Below are positions 46,943 through 56,748 of a stretch of 64,000 nucleotides of DNA, piece by piece. The translations under genes were made by a program, and so were the position numbers. Source of the stretch: Fusobacterium massiliense (GTDB lineage Bacteria; Fusobacteriota; Fusobacteriia; Fusobacteriales; Fusobacteriaceae); the NCBI RefSeq assembly GCF_900095705.1, contig NZ_LT608326.1, positions 1-64,000 on the forward strand, read 5' to 3'. Within the stretch, counting starts at the first letter, position 1. Every line of letters begins with the position of its first letter. The notes beneath the pieces were generated by a model. That model was not told the DNA's origin and did no database searches. It was given only the letters and a program-made list of their open reading frames with translations.

Positions 46943-49367
46943 TTATTTTTTCCTCCCTATATTTGTTAAAAATTATTCTTACTTTTGTTCCAACATCTAA
47001 TTCTGAAGTTATACTTACTAAACCCTTATGCTCTTTAACTATTTTATAAATAGTTATAAGACCCATACCCATTATATTTTTAACTCTATTTTCTGTTTCA
47101 GTATATGGTTTCATAAGTCCATTAACTTCTTCTTCAGTCATTCCAATACCATTATCCACTATATCTATTATAACCCTATTGTCTTTGTCAGTAATAACTA
47201 TAATATTTATTTTTTTATCTAATTTATTTCTAACTAAAATAGAGTTTATAGAGTTTCTTAAAATTTGTAAAAACAATTGATATATTTTTTTCTTATCTCC
47301 ATAAATTTCTCCTGAGAAATCTACAAATACAGAAATATTTATCCCATATTTTCGTAAAATTCTATCGCTGTTTTTCACAATTTTATCAATCAATCTTTCA
47401 AGATTGAAAGGTCTAAAATTGTTGGTATTATTATTCACAGAATAATTGAGAACAACATTTCTCTTTTTTTCATCTCTAACATAGCGAATAATTTTATCTA
47501 TATCTTTACTATTATATCTATTATTTTTAATTTTTTCAATAAAAGTTTCTACATTATTGATTAAATTCTTATTATTTGAAATAAATTTACTAGAAATCTT
47601 AGTCATAGTTAAATATCTTTCTTTCATAAGTTTATCTTCTTCCAACATATTATTTTTAACTCTTATCAAAAAATTCATTAACAATAAAGCATTCAATTCA
47701 ACTTCTTCTTCTGATATCGTTCGATCTCTTCCAAAATAATCTACTATTATACAACCTACTTTTATTTCTTTATCAGCTATTGGTAACACCATAAAATTTC
47801 TTAGCCCTAGTGCTTTAAAAAGTTTATTCCCAAAAGTATACTTAAATCCTTTATCGTTATGATAAATTATTTTTCTACTGTTCATACTTTCCCAAAAAAT
47901 TCCTCCGGGTTCATACTTAACATTTAATAAAGGTAACATATTTTCTATATCTTTCAATTGAAATTTAAAACCACTTATACCTTGAGTATATTTCTCTATA
48001 TTAGAAACTATGTGTGCATTCACAGAATAATTTTTTGCCGTAAGCTCGTTTCTCTCTTTATCATAATGCATATATATTGCTCTACTATAACCTAGACCTA
48101 CTTCTGAAGTCATAGCATGTAATATTTGCTCTATACTCTCTATAAAGTTTTTATTAATATCTACTCCTATTAAAATATTTTCAATTGTAATAATCCTGTT
48201 TAAGTTAAAATTTAATTTATTATTATTCTCTCTTAATAACGTTTCATTTTCTTCTATTCTTTTTGCCATATTTTTTAAGGAGTTTGATATAGATCTAATC
48301 TCAAAAATGTTCTCTCCATCAAAATTAACTTCATAGTCATAGTCTTTCTTTAAATTATTATAAATTCCTATTTCACTAGTTTTATCCGCAATTAGCATCA
48401 AAGGTCTTAATAACCTAGCAAATATTCTTGCACATAATGTTGTACTTATTACTACTGATAATAAACAAACAGCAAGTATCATGGTTGCAAGCATATATTT
48501 TATAGCTATAGAACTACTCTTTGAAATTGCTACACCTATATTTCCTATATAAGTATTATCACTGTTTTTTAAAGCTAACATTCCTAGATAGTAGTTATTT
48601 CCACCAACTTTTTTTTCTGAGAAATAGTATTTATCACTAGATAACTCTCTCGCAACCTTATTAAATTTAAAATTTTTAAAAAAATCTAAAGGTTTTTCTA
48701 AATATAACTCTCCATATGATTTTCCCTCTTTTGTTGTAAAAAATATTTTATCTTCATCTGATAAATAAGCATATTCTTTTACTTTAGAGAGACTATAATT
48801 TTTTAAAGGTAAAGTCAGTACAATATAATTTCTTTCATGAGATTTATATACTCTGTACGGATAAATTATCCTCACATATAAATCATTTTTTGTTCCTAAA
48901 AATTCATATTTTACATTTTCTAATGTTGATAGGCTTGGATTGATATTATTAGCTAAGTATAAATCATACTTTATTTCTCTGTCTCCACTTTCACCTAAAA
49001 TTAAATTTTTAGAAGAAAGTACTTGAATATAACTTTTGTTATATAAAGAATAAGAATCCACATTCAATTGATTTTTTATTACATCTGCTAACTTGTTTTT
49101 AATAAATTCATCATTACTATCCACCAACACCAAATTTATAGCATCGTTAGAAACATCATTAAGTGTTTCTTTTGTTTTTTCAATTAAAGAAAGATATGCC
49201 TTATTCACTAATAAAGTTCTTTCCCTTGATTTATCCAAAAGTCTCATATTTAATTCATTAAAAATCATTATTCCAAACAACAGTGCCATAACAATAGATA
49301 TCATTATTATAGCAATACCATTGTATGAAATTATTCTTAGCAATAAAGAGTCTTTTTTTATAAACAT
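46935..49367 (-). CDS. Membrane sensor histidine-kinase-like protein lacking the phosphoacceptor His
   Basis: 810 aa. TM1 (about 15-35), a large periplasmic sensor (36-285), TM2 (290-312), HAMP-like linker (312-370), a GAF-like domain (about 395-570), a helical DHp-like segment (585-645) and a HATPase_c domain (655-803) with the N box [15 protein letters not shown], and [16 protein letters not shown]. In the DHp position where HE(L/I)-x-N-P is expected the sequence reads [13 protein letters not shown]; there is no His between residues 585 and 650. ATP binding looks intact but autophosphorylation on His does not. No response regulator is adjacent. ATG follows the tex stop with no gap. Confidence 0.8.
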   Translation of the reverse strand: MFIKKDSLLLRIISYNGIAIIMISIVMALLFGIMIFNELNMRLLDKSRERTLLVNKAYLSLIEKTKETLNDVSNDAINLVLVDSNDEFIKNKLADVIKNQLNVDSYSLYNKSYIQVLSSKNLILGESGDREIKYDLYLANNINPSLSTLENVKYEFLGTKNDLYVRIIYPYRVYKSHERNYIVLTLPLKNYSLSKVKEYAYLSDEDKIFFTTKEGKSYGELYLEKPLDFFKNFKFNKVARELSSDKYYFSEKKVGGNNYYLGMLALKNSDNTYIGNIGVAISKSSSIAIKYMLATMILAVCLLSVVISTTLCARIFARLLRPLMLIADKTSEIGIYNNLKKDYDYEVNFDGENIFEIRSISNSLKNMAKRIEENETLLRENNNKLNFNLNRIITIENILIGVDINKNFIESIEQILHAMTSEVGLGYSRAIYMHYDKERNELTAKNYSVNAHIVSNIEKYTQGISGFKFQLKDIENMLPLLNVKYEPGGIFWESMNSRKIIYHNDKGFKYTFGNKLFKALGLRNFMVLPIADKEIKVGCIIVDYFGRDRTISEEEVELNALLLMNFLIRVKNNMLEEDKLMKERYLTMTKISSKFISNNKNLINNVETFIEKIKNNRYNSKDIDKIIRYVRDEKKRNVVLNYSVNNNTNNFRPFNLERLIDKIVKNSDRILRKYGINISVFVDFSGEIYGDKKKIYQLFLQILRNSINSILVRNKLDKKINIIVITDKDNRVIIDIVDNGIGMTEEEVNGLMKPYTETENRVKNIMGMGLITIYKIVKEHKGLVSITSELDVGTKVRIIFNKYREEKINE

Positions 49368-51533
49368 CTAGTTCCCCTTCTTAGTTAAGCCTACTCTTCC
49401 TCTTTCCTTATCAACTTCTTTTATCTTTACTTTTATAATTTGTCCAACTGATAAAACTTTGCTCGGATCATCTATATATTTATCAGATATTTCTGATATA
49501 TGTAATAGAGCATCATTTTTTAAACCAATGTCTATGAATGCTCCAAATTTAACAACATTTCTAACTGTTCCCTCAAGTTCCATTCCAATTTCTAAATTAT
49601 CAATATTTAAAATATCTGATTTTAAAAGTGGTTTTTCAAAATCATCTCTTGGGTCTCTTCTATCTTTTAATAAAGCTTCATACACATCTTTTACTGTCTC
49701 TAATCCATAAGAGTTTTCTTGAGCAAATTTTGTATAGTCAAAAGATTTTAATCTTTCTCTAGCTTCTTTTAAATCATCATTATATTTTTGAAGATTAAAT
49801 CCGATTTTCTCTAAGATATGTTCTCCTATATGATAAGACTCTGGGTGAATAACTGTATTATCCAATATGTTTTCCCCTTCTGGAATTACTAAAAATCCTG
49901 CCATTTGTTCATAAGCTTTAGGACCTACACCTTTTACTTTTAAAATTTCTTTTCTATTTTTAAAGTTTCCATTTTCTTTTCTATATTCAACAATATTCTT
50001 TGCAACTGTCTTCTTTATTCCAGATATATGTGATAATAATGCCCAAGAAGCTGTATTTATATTTGCTCCAACATTATTTACAACATGACTTATAACATTG
50101 TCTAAAGACTCATCTAATTTAGATTGATTAACATCATGTTGATACATTCCTACACCAATAGATTTTGGATCAATTTTTACAAGCTCTGCTAAAGGATCTT
50201 GTATTCTTCTACCTATTGAAATTGCCCCTCTAACAGTAACATCTAAATCCGGAAATTCCTCTGCTGCTATTTTTGAAGCTGAATAAACTGATGCTCCTGC
50301 TTCATTTACTATAAGATATTTTATATTTAATTTTTCTTCTTTTATCAAATTAGCTACAAAAGTTTCTGTTTCTCTTGAAGCTGTTCCGTTACCTATAGAA
50401 ACTATATCTATGTCATATTTTTTAACTAATTTTACAAATTTATCCTTTGCATCTTGTATTTGCTTTGGATTATGCATGGCTTCAACCAAATAAAAAACTG
50501 TATTTTCTCTATAAAAACCAAATTTATCTATAACTGCTACCTTACAACCTGTTCTATATCCAGGATCCAATGCTAAAACATTTTTTTCTTTTAGTGGAGC
50601 TTGTAATAATAAGTTTTTCAAATTATCTTTGAATACATCTATTGACTCTAATTCAGCTCTTTCTGTCAATATATTTCTAACTTCTCTTTCTATTGATGGA
50701 AGTATCAATCTATCTAATGAATCCTTTATAATACTCTTATATGTTTCTTCCAATTCATTTTTTGGAAATTCTTTGATTATCATTTTTTCAACTCTATCTC
50801 TATCACCATCTTCCAATGATAAATGAACTGTAAGTATGTCTTCTTTTTCTCCTCTATTTACTGCCAATATTCTATGAGATGGCATTTTACTTATTTTTTC
50901 TTGATACTCATAATAATCTGTATAAACCTTTTTTTCATCTAATTCTCCAGCTTTTTTACTAGCTTTTGAATCTATCATAGAGACCTTTAAATATATTTCT
51001 CTAATTTTTTCTCTATATTCAGCTTTTTCAGAAATATTTTGAGCTATAATAAGCATTGCTCCTTCTATTGCTTCTTCAACAGTAAGAACTTCCTCAGTAA
51101 TAAAGTCTTTTGCAGCAATTTCTATTTCTTCTAAATTATTTAATGAATAAAATTTTTCTGATAATGGTTCTAAACCTCTTTCTTTTGCTATATCTGCTTT
51201 TGTTTTTTTCTTCTTTCTATATGGAAAATATATGTCTTCTACTTCTTGTAAAATTTTTGCTTCTTCAATATTTTTCTTAATTTCGTCTGTCAATTTACCT
51301 TGTTCTTCAATAAGTCTTATTACTTCTTCTTTTCTCTCTTCAAGATTTCTCAAATATTCCACTTTTTGTAAAATATTTCCGATTTGGACTTCATCTAGAT
51401 TTCCTGTAACTTCCTTTCTATATCTAGCAACAAAAGGTATTGTTGCACCTTCATCCAAAAGTTTCATCGTACTTTCAATTTTGTCTACAGGTATTTTTAA
51501 TTCTTCAGCTACATTAATAAAAATTTTTTCCAT
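49368..51533 (-). CDS. tex: Tex-family RNA-binding transcription accessory protein
   Basis: 721 aa. N-terminal helical domain (about 1-190: ATIPFVARYRKEVTGNLDEVQIG), a YqgF/RNase H-like domain (about 320-450: VLALDPGYRTGCKVAVID), helix-hairpin-helix repeats (KVKGVGPKAYEQMAGFL) and a C-terminal S1 domain (about 645-716: GMELEGTVRNVVKFGAFIDIG). Tex affects transcription and stress tolerance in several bacteria. It is the first gene of the long minus-strand run to eutW; a repeat element lies upstream. Confidence 0.95.
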   Translation of the reverse strand: MEKIFINVAEELKIPVDKIESTMKLLDEGATIPFVARYRKEVTGNLDEVQIGNILQKVEYLRNLEERKEEVIRLIEEQGKLTDEIKKNIEEAKILQEVEDIYFPYRKKKKTKADIAKERGLEPLSEKFYSLNNLEEIEIAAKDFITEEVLTVEEAIEGAMLIIAQNISEKAEYREKIREIYLKVSMIDSKASKKAGELDEKKVYTDYYEYQEKISKMPSHRILAVNRGEKEDILTVHLSLEDGDRDRVEKMIIKEFPKNELEETYKSIIKDSLDRLILPSIEREVRNILTERAELESIDVFKDNLKNLLLQAPLKEKNVLALDPGYRTGCKVAVIDKFGFYRENTVFYLVEAMHNPKQIQDAKDKFVKLVKKYDIDIVSIGNGTASRETETFVANLIKEEKLNIKYLIVNEAGASVYSASKIAAEEFPDLDVTVRGAISIGRRIQDPLAELVKIDPKSIGVGMYQHDVNQSKLDESLDNVISHVVNNVGANINTASWALLSHISGIKKTVAKNIVEYRKENGNFKNRKEILKVKGVGPKAYEQMAGFLVIPEGENILDNTVIHPESYHIGEHILEKIGFNLQKYNDDLKEARERLKSFDYTKFAQENSYGLETVKDVYEALLKDRRDPRDDFEKPLLKSDILNIDNLEIGMELEGTVRNVVKFGAFIDIGLKNDALLHISEISDKYIDDPSKVLSVGQIIKVKIKEVDKERGRVGLTKKGN

Positions 51534-51605
51534 AACTTTCCCCTTATTTAAATTTTATGTCTTTTTTATTATATCATTTTTTTTGTTTATTTTATAGTAT
51601 ACAAA

Positions 51606-51716
51606 AATGTCTCCTGATAGCCGTATGACTCTTCCGAGCTCACCGAAATGCTCTCCAGAGTAATACGGATGTCGGAAACTAATTTTCATATTAAATTTAT
51701 ACTTTCCTATGAAATA
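51606..51716 (+). repeat. Intergenic palindromic repeat, subtype B (copy 13)
   Basis: TGTCTCCTGATAGCCGTATG, ACTCT/AGAGT inner stem, GATGTCGGAAACT, then the tail TATACTTTCCTATGAAATAA. Between the divergent tex and DUF2147 genes. Confidence 0.88.
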
Positions 51717-51727
51717 AGAAAAAGCTC

Positions 51728-51756
51728 TTTACAAATAAAATAACAGATGTTATTAT
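51728..51756 (+). promoter_or_regulatory. Promoter of the DUF2147 gene
   Basis: TTTACA (51728-51733), 17 bases, TATTAT (51751-51756). The spacer contains ACAAATAAAATAACA, repeated at the ABC transporter promoter. Confidence 0.7.
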
Positions 51757-51782
51757 ATAAAAAAACAAAGGAGTTGAAATTT

Positions 51783-52241
51783 ATGAAAAAACTTATTTTT
51801 ATATTAGTCTTATTACTATCAGCTGTATCATTTGCTAGTGAAGATAGTATAGTTGGACTTTGGATTACTGAAAAAGGAGCTAGTGGAAATCAACTTATAG
51901 TTGAAATTTACAAAAATAAAGATAAATATAATGGAAGAATTAAAAATATGACTATTCCTACTTATCCAGACGGTGAATTTAAAGGTCAAGAAAAAATGGA
52001 TTTAAACAATAAAGATAAATCTTTAAAAAACAGAAAACTTATCGGAATTGATTTTGTCTATAATTTTGATTACAATGCTACTGATGATAAATATGAAAAT
52101 GGTAATATCTATAACCCTGAAAATGGAAAAGTTTACCACAGTTATATGAAACTAAATAAAGATAATACTTTAACAGTAAAAGGTTCTATTGATAAGAGTG
52201 GACTTATAGGTAAAAAACAAATTTGGAAAAGATATAACTAG
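51783..52241 (+). CDS. Secreted DUF2147-family protein
   Basis: 152 aa. Start set at ATG 51783 (MKKLIFILVLLLSAVSFA signal peptide) with CAAAGGAG upstream, and the predicted transcript begins only near 51763, excluding the longer ORF. The mature domain has SIVGLWITEKGASGNQLIVEIYKNKDKYNGRI and a repeated beta pattern ending GLIGKKQIWKR, as in DUF2147 (lipocalin-like periplasmic proteins of unknown ligand). Single gene with its own terminator. Confidence 0.87.
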   Translation: MKKLIFILVLLLSAVSFASEDSIVGLWITEKGASGNQLIVEIYKNKDKYNGRIKNMTIPTYPDGEFKGQEKMDLNNKDKSLKNRKLIGIDFVYNFDYNATDDKYENGNIYNPENGKVYHSYMKLNKDNTLTVKGSIDKSGLIGKKQIWKRYN

Positions 52242-52246
52242 ATAAA

Positions 52247-52370
52247 ATTAAATAAAGTCTCTTGACAGCCGTATGAGTTCTACGAGCTCAATGAACACAG
52301 GCTCTTCGAACTAATACGGACGTCCGAGACTAATTTTCATTATTTAATTTTATACTTTCCTTATAAATAA
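52247..52370 (+). repeat. Intergenic palindromic repeat, subtype A (copy 14)
   Basis: AAGTCTCTTGACAGCCGTAT to GTCCGAGACT, tail TATACTTTCCTTATAAATAAA. It starts a few bases after the DUF2147 stop codon. Confidence 0.92.
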
Positions 52371-52373
52371 AAA

Positions 52374-52408
52374 AAAACTAGATTTTAAGTTAATCTAGTT
52401 TTTTTTAT
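52374..52408 (+). terminator. Terminator after the DUF2147 gene
   Basis: AACTAGATT pairs with AATCTAGTT around a short loop, followed by T8. On the minus strand the flanking A/T runs would also work. Confidence 0.88.
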
Positions 52409-52461
52409 TTTTTCAATATTATAATTTTTATAAAATTAATTTTCAAAGTCAAAATTTTTTA

Positions 52462-52488
52462 TTGACAAATAAAATAACATTCTATACT
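52462..52488 (+). promoter_or_regulatory. Candidate promoter of the ABC transporter pair
   Basis: Perfect TTGACA (52462-52467) with TATACT (52483-52488), but only 15 bases apart. The 15-mer ACAAATAAAATAACA starting at 52465 is identical to one in the DUF2147 promoter. Confidence 0.5.
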
Positions 52489-52525
52489 CTAAAATATAAA
52501 ATATTTTTATAGAAAGGATTTAGTT

Positions 52526-54271
52526 ATGATTGATAAAAGACTTTATGACTTTTCTGGAAATATAAAAAAATATATTTCTATAACAACCGCATTATCTTGT
52601 GTCAAACTTATTGCTAATATAATTTTCTACTCAATAATTGCATTTTTACTTAATAGTATTATAGATAAAAATTTTTCATTTAATTATATCTACATTGTTT
52701 TTGCAATTATTGTTCTTATTGCAATAAGACAGTTCTCAACAATAAAAGTTTCCCATCTCCTAGGAGATTTAGTTGTTGATGTAAAAAGAAATTTAAGAAA
52801 GATAATTTTTGAAAAAGTTTTAAAATTAGGTTTAGGATATAGCCAATTATTTAAAACACAAGAGTTAATACATCTTTCTGTTGACAATGTTGAACAACTT
52901 GAAGTTTATTTTGGAGGATTTCTTACTCAATTTTATTATTGTGTTTTCTCTAGCTTCATCTTGTTTATACCAATAGCATTTTTTAATGTTAAAATTGCTT
53001 TAATTTTATTGTTATTCTCATTATTTATTCCTTTTTTACTTTATGTTATTTTAAATAAAGTAAAAAAAGTTCAGAGAAAATACTTCTCAAAGTATATGAA
53101 TGTTGGAACTTTATTTTTGGATAGTTTACAAGGACTTACTACTCTAAAACTTTATGGAACAGATGAGCAAAGAGAAAAAGAAATAGCTAGAATGTCAGAA
53201 GAATTTAGAATAGAAACTATGAAAGTTTTAAAAATGCAATTGCTATCTATTGCTCTTATAAATTGGGTTATTTACGGTGGAACTATCTTGTCTATCATTT
53301 ATTCAATAAAATTTTATTTGAATGGAAGTATAAGTTTATTCTCTATGCTATTTATTTTTATGTTAGCTCCTGAATTTTTTATTCCAATGAGAAGTCTAAC
53401 AGCTCTATTTCATGTCGCAATGACTGGAGTTACTGCGGCTGAAAATATTAGTAAATTTTTAGATGCTCCTGAAAAGCAAAGTAATGGAAATTCTAATTTT
53501 AAAAACAATAATGAAATTAAAATTAGTAACTTGGATTTTTCTTATACTGATGGAACTTTAGCTTTAAAAGATATTAGTTTGAATTTTAAAAAGAACTCTC
53601 TAACAGCAATAGTTGGGCATTCTGGTTGTGGAAAATCCACTTTAGTTTCAATTCTATCTGGCGAACAAAAAGTTCCTAGAAATAAAATTTTTATTGATGG
53701 TATTGATATCACAGAAATTAAAAGCGAAGATTTAATAAAAAATATTTTAAAAATTACTCATGATTCTCATATTTTTGCTTCTACTGTTAGAGAAAATTTA
53801 GCAATGGGACAAGTTGATATTCCAGATGAAAAAATGATTGAAGTTTTAAAAACTGTAAAACTTTGGTCTATTTTTGAAAAAGATAGAGGACTAGATTCTA
53901 TATTAAAAAGCCAAGGGAAAAATTTATCTGGTGGACAAGCTCAAAGAGTTGCTCTTGCAAGAGCATTATTGTATGATGCTTCAGTTTACATATTCGATGA
54001 AGCAACATCAAATATTGATATTGAATCAGAAGAAATTATTTTAAATATTATTCATAATTTAGCAAAAACTAAAACTATAATTTATATTAGCCATAGATTA
54101 TCAGCTATCAAAAATGCTGACTGTATATATGCTATGGATAAAGGTAGAATTATAGAATATGGTAAACATCAAGAACTTTATGAAAAAAATGGATTATATT
54201 CTGAAATGTATAAAAATCAAGAAGTCTTAGAAACTTATTTATCAAAGAGAGGTGAAAAGAATGAAAAATAG
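52526..54271 (+). CDS. ABC transporter permease/ATPase half, CydD-like
   Basis: 581 aa: six-helix ABC-type membrane domain (about 15-300), then the ATPase (Walker A GHSGCGKST, signature LSGGQAQRVALARALL, Walker B SVYIFDEATSN, H loop ISHRLSA). The fold and the pairing with the next gene resemble CydDC thiol exporters or other heterodimeric exporter-type transporters, but no cydAB oxidase is near. Substrate unknown. AGAAAGGA before the ATG. 3' end overlaps the partner gene. Confidence 0.85.
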   Translation: MIDKRLYDFSGNIKKYISITTALSCVKLIANIIFYSIIAFLLNSIIDKNFSFNYIYIVFAIIVLIAIRQFSTIKVSHLLGDLVVDVKRNLRKIIFEKVLKLGLGYSQLFKTQELIHLSVDNVEQLEVYFGGFLTQFYYCVFSSFILFIPIAFFNVKIALILLLFSLFIPFLLYVILNKVKKVQRKYFSKYMNVGTLFLDSLQGLTTLKLYGTDEQREKEIARMSEEFRIETMKVLKMQLLSIALINWVIYGGTILSIIYSIKFYLNGSISLFSMLFIFMLAPEFFIPMRSLTALFHVAMTGVTAAENISKFLDAPEKQSNGNSNFKNNNEIKISNLDFSYTDGTLALKDISLNFKKNSLTAIVGHSGCGKSTLVSILSGEQKVPRNKIFIDGIDITEIKSEDLIKNILKITHDSHIFASTVRENLAMGQVDIPDEKMIEVLKTVKLWSIFEKDRGLDSILKSQGKNLSGGQAQRVALARALLYDASVYIFDEATSNIDIESEEIILNIIHNLAKTKTIIYISHRLSAIKNADCIYAMDKGRIIEYGKHQELYEKNGLYSEMYKNQEVLETYLSKRGEKNEK

Positions 54272-55955
54272 ATCTGCTTTTAATATTATGTATAATTTAA
54301 TAAAATTATTAAGCTCTCTTTGGTCTAAAATGACAATAGCTGTTTCAACTGGTGTTATTGGTTTCTTATTTTCATTTGGGATAAGTCTTTTTGGAGCTTA
54401 TGCCATATTATCTGTTATCCCTGCAACAAAAGATACTTTAAAAAATGTTGTTGGTGGTTCTTTTTCTACTCAAACATATTTCTATGCTATGATTTTTTGT
54501 GGATTTTTTAGAGCTATCCTACATTACTTAGAACAATTTACCAATCATTACATAGCTTTTCATATACTTGCTGATATTAGAGTAAAGCTATTTAAAGTTA
54601 TGAGAAAATTAGCTCCTGCTAAAATGGAAACTAAAGATCAAGGTAATCTTATATCTATTTTAACTGCTGATATCGAACTTTTAGAAGTTTTTTATGCTCA
54701 TACTATTTCTCCAATTATTATTGCATTTTTTACAAGTATCTTCTTATTTGTATACTTCTATAATTTGCATTTTATCTATGCTCTTTATATGCTATTTTGC
54801 CAAATAATTGTAGGAATTATTATACCTTACATTGCTCATAAAAGATCTTCAAAAGCAGGTATTGAAATTAGGAAAAAATTAGGATCTCTTAATGATGAAT
54901 TTTTGGATAAATTAAAAGGAATTAGAGAAATAATACAATATTCTCAAGGTTTATTAACAAAGAAAAAAATAGATGAAATTACTTCTTCTTTAGGTAAAAA
55001 TCAAAAAGATTTGAGAAATAAAATGGCTGAAGTTCAAATGATGGCTGATTCTGCTATTATTTTTCTTTCTACTATTCAAATTTTACTAAGTTGCTATTTA
55101 ATAAAAAATTCTATTCTAACAAAAGAAGTTGCTATACTTGCAGGTGTTTTACAAATTGGTAGCTTTGCTCCATATATTAATCTTGCTGCTCTAGGAAATA
55201 TCTTAGCTCAAACTTTTGCTTCTGGTGAAAGAGTATTGGATTTAATGATAGAAAAACCTATCATTGATAGTAACGAAAATGTTTCTAATAATTTCAATTA
55301 TGTTTTAAAAAATGGTGTTGATATTATTTCTATTAACAATATTTCTTTTTCATATAATGAAAACTCAAGAGATATTTTAAAAGATTTTTCTTTAAAAATA
55401 AAAAAAGGTAAGATAACCGGTATAATGGGAGAAAGTGGTTGTGGAAAATCTACTTTACTTAAATTAATTATGAGATTTTGGGATATAACTTCTGGAGAGA
55501 TTATTTTAGATAGTAATAATATAAAAGATATTCCTTTAAATCAATTACATAAAAAATTTAATTATATGACACAAAGTACTAATCTTTTTATTGGAAATAT
55601 TAGAGATAACTTACTTGTAGCTAAACCAGATGCTACTGATGAAGAAATATATATAGCTCTTAAAAAAGCTTCGTTCTATGATTATGTAATATCTTTACCT
55701 AATAAATTAGATACTGTTGTAGAAGAAAGTGGAAGGAATTTTTCTGGTGGAGAAAGGCAAAGAATTGGACTTGCTAGAGCATTCTTAGCTAATAGAGAAT
55801 TTTTCTTATTAGATGAGCCGACTTCTAATTTAGATATTTTAAACGAAGCTATTATCTTAAAATCACTTGCTGAAGAAGCTAAAGATAAAACTGTTATTTT
55901 AGTCTCTCATAGAGAATCTACACTTTCTATTTGTAATGAAATTTTTAAAATATAG
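54261..55955 (+). CDS. ABC transporter permease/ATPase half, CydC-like
   Basis: 564 aa from ATG 54261, preceded by AGAGAGGTG (the GTG at 54252 is within that site). Membrane domain with LADIRVKLFKVMRKLAP and IREIIQYSQG, the CydC-like coupling region; ATPase with GESGCGKST, FSGGERQRIGLARAFL, FFLLDEPTSN and VSHRES. Start overlaps the first subunit by 11 bases, so the two form a heterodimer. Followed by a repeat element, then flavodoxin and TetR genes. Confidence 0.85.
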   Translation: MKNRSAFNIMYNLIKLLSSLWSKMTIAVSTGVIGFLFSFGISLFGAYAILSVIPATKDTLKNVVGGSFSTQTYFYAMIFCGFFRAILHYLEQFTNHYIAFHILADIRVKLFKVMRKLAPAKMETKDQGNLISILTADIELLEVFYAHTISPIIIAFFTSIFLFVYFYNLHFIYALYMLFCQIIVGIIIPYIAHKRSSKAGIEIRKKLGSLNDEFLDKLKGIREIIQYSQGLLTKKKIDEITSSLGKNQKDLRNKMAEVQMMADSAIIFLSTIQILLSCYLIKNSILTKEVAILAGVLQIGSFAPYINLAALGNILAQTFASGERVLDLMIEKPIIDSNENVSNNFNYVLKNGVDIISINNISFSYNENSRDILKDFSLKIKKGKITGIMGESGCGKSTLLKLIMRFWDITSGEIILDSNNIKDIPLNQLHKKFNYMTQSTNLFIGNIRDNLLVAKPDATDEEIYIALKKASFYDYVISLPNKLDTVVEESGRNFSGGERQRIGLARAFLANREFFLLDEPTSNLDILNEAIILKSLAEEAKDKTVILVSHRESTLSICNEIFKI

Positions 55956-56000
55956 TAATAAATAAACAGATATTAGATATTAATTTTTTAATATTTTATT

Positions 56001-56143
56001 TTATTCTATAGGAAAGTAATAAATTTAATATAAAAATTAGTCTCTTGATAGCCGTATGAGTTCTGCGAGCTCAATAAACACAGGCTCTTCGAACTAATAC
56101 CAACGTCAGAAACTTTATTTATATTTTCTTATAGAATTAAAAA
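56001..56143 (+). repeat. Intergenic palindromic repeat, subtype A (copy 15), with both terminal inverted repeats
   Basis: The left end TTATTCTATAGGAAAGTAAT (56001-56020) is the reverse complement of the usual right tail, and the right end TATTTTCTTATAGAATTAA (56122-56140) keeps it too. The core TAGTCTCTTGATAGCCGTAT closes at CAGAAACT. This copy shows the likely complete element, ~143 bp. Confidence 0.9.
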
Positions 56144-56169
56144 CTAACTATTTCAAGGAGGATTTAAAA

Positions 56170-56673
56170 ATGAAAACTTTAATAATTTATTCTTCACAAA
56201 CAGGAAATACAAAACTTGTGTGTGAAAAAGCTTTTGAATTTCTAAAAGACGAAAAAAATATAGTTCCTATCGAAGAGATTGAAACTATAAATCTAGATGA
56301 ATATGATAATATAATTATTGGAACTTGGATAGACAAAGCTACTGCTGATGCTAAAGCAAAAAAATTTATCAACTCTTTAGTTGATAAAAAACTTTATTTT
56401 ATAGGAACTTTAGCCGCTTCCCTATCTTCTGACCATGCAAAAAAATGTTTTAATAATTTAAGTAAATTATGCTCAAAGAAAAATAATTTTATTGACGGGG
56501 TTTTAGCTAGAGGAAAAGTTTCTGATGACCTAAAAGAAAAATTTACAAAATTCCCTCTAAATATAATCCACAAATTTGTTCCTAATATTAAGGAAATAAT
56601 AGATGAAGCTCAATCTCATCCTAACGATTCAGATTTTTCGCTTATCGAAGATTTTATAAATAAAAATTTTTAA
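56170..56673 (+). CDS. Flavodoxin-domain protein
   Basis: 167 aa. FMN loop SSQTGNTKLVCEKA at the N terminus (residues 7-20), then YDNIIIGTWIDKATADAKAKKFI and LYFIGTLAASLSSDHAKKC. It is longer than classical flavodoxins, with a C-terminal extension. CAAGGAGGA precedes the ATG. Between a CydDC-like ABC pair and a TetR gene; in such settings flavodoxins often serve iron/haem or redox handling, but that is inference. Confidence 0.82.
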   Translation: MKTLIIYSSQTGNTKLVCEKAFEFLKDEKNIVPIEEIETINLDEYDNIIIGTWIDKATADAKAKKFINSLVDKKLYFIGTLAASLSSDHAKKCFNNLSKLCSKKNNFIDGVLARGKVSDDLKEKFTKFPLNIIHKFVPNIKEIIDEAQSHPNDSDFSLIEDFINKNF

Positions 56674-56683
56674 TAAAAGAATA

Positions 56684-56712
56684 TTGATAAAATCAAAAAA
56701 ATAGGATAAAAT
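56684..56712 (+). promoter_or_regulatory. Promoter of the TetR-family gene
   Basis: TTGATA (56684-56689), 17 bases, TAAAAT (56707-56712), right after the flavodoxin gene. Confidence 0.7.
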
Positions 56713-56748
56713 GAAAATATAGAAGTTCTTTACGAAAGGAGTTTTTTT

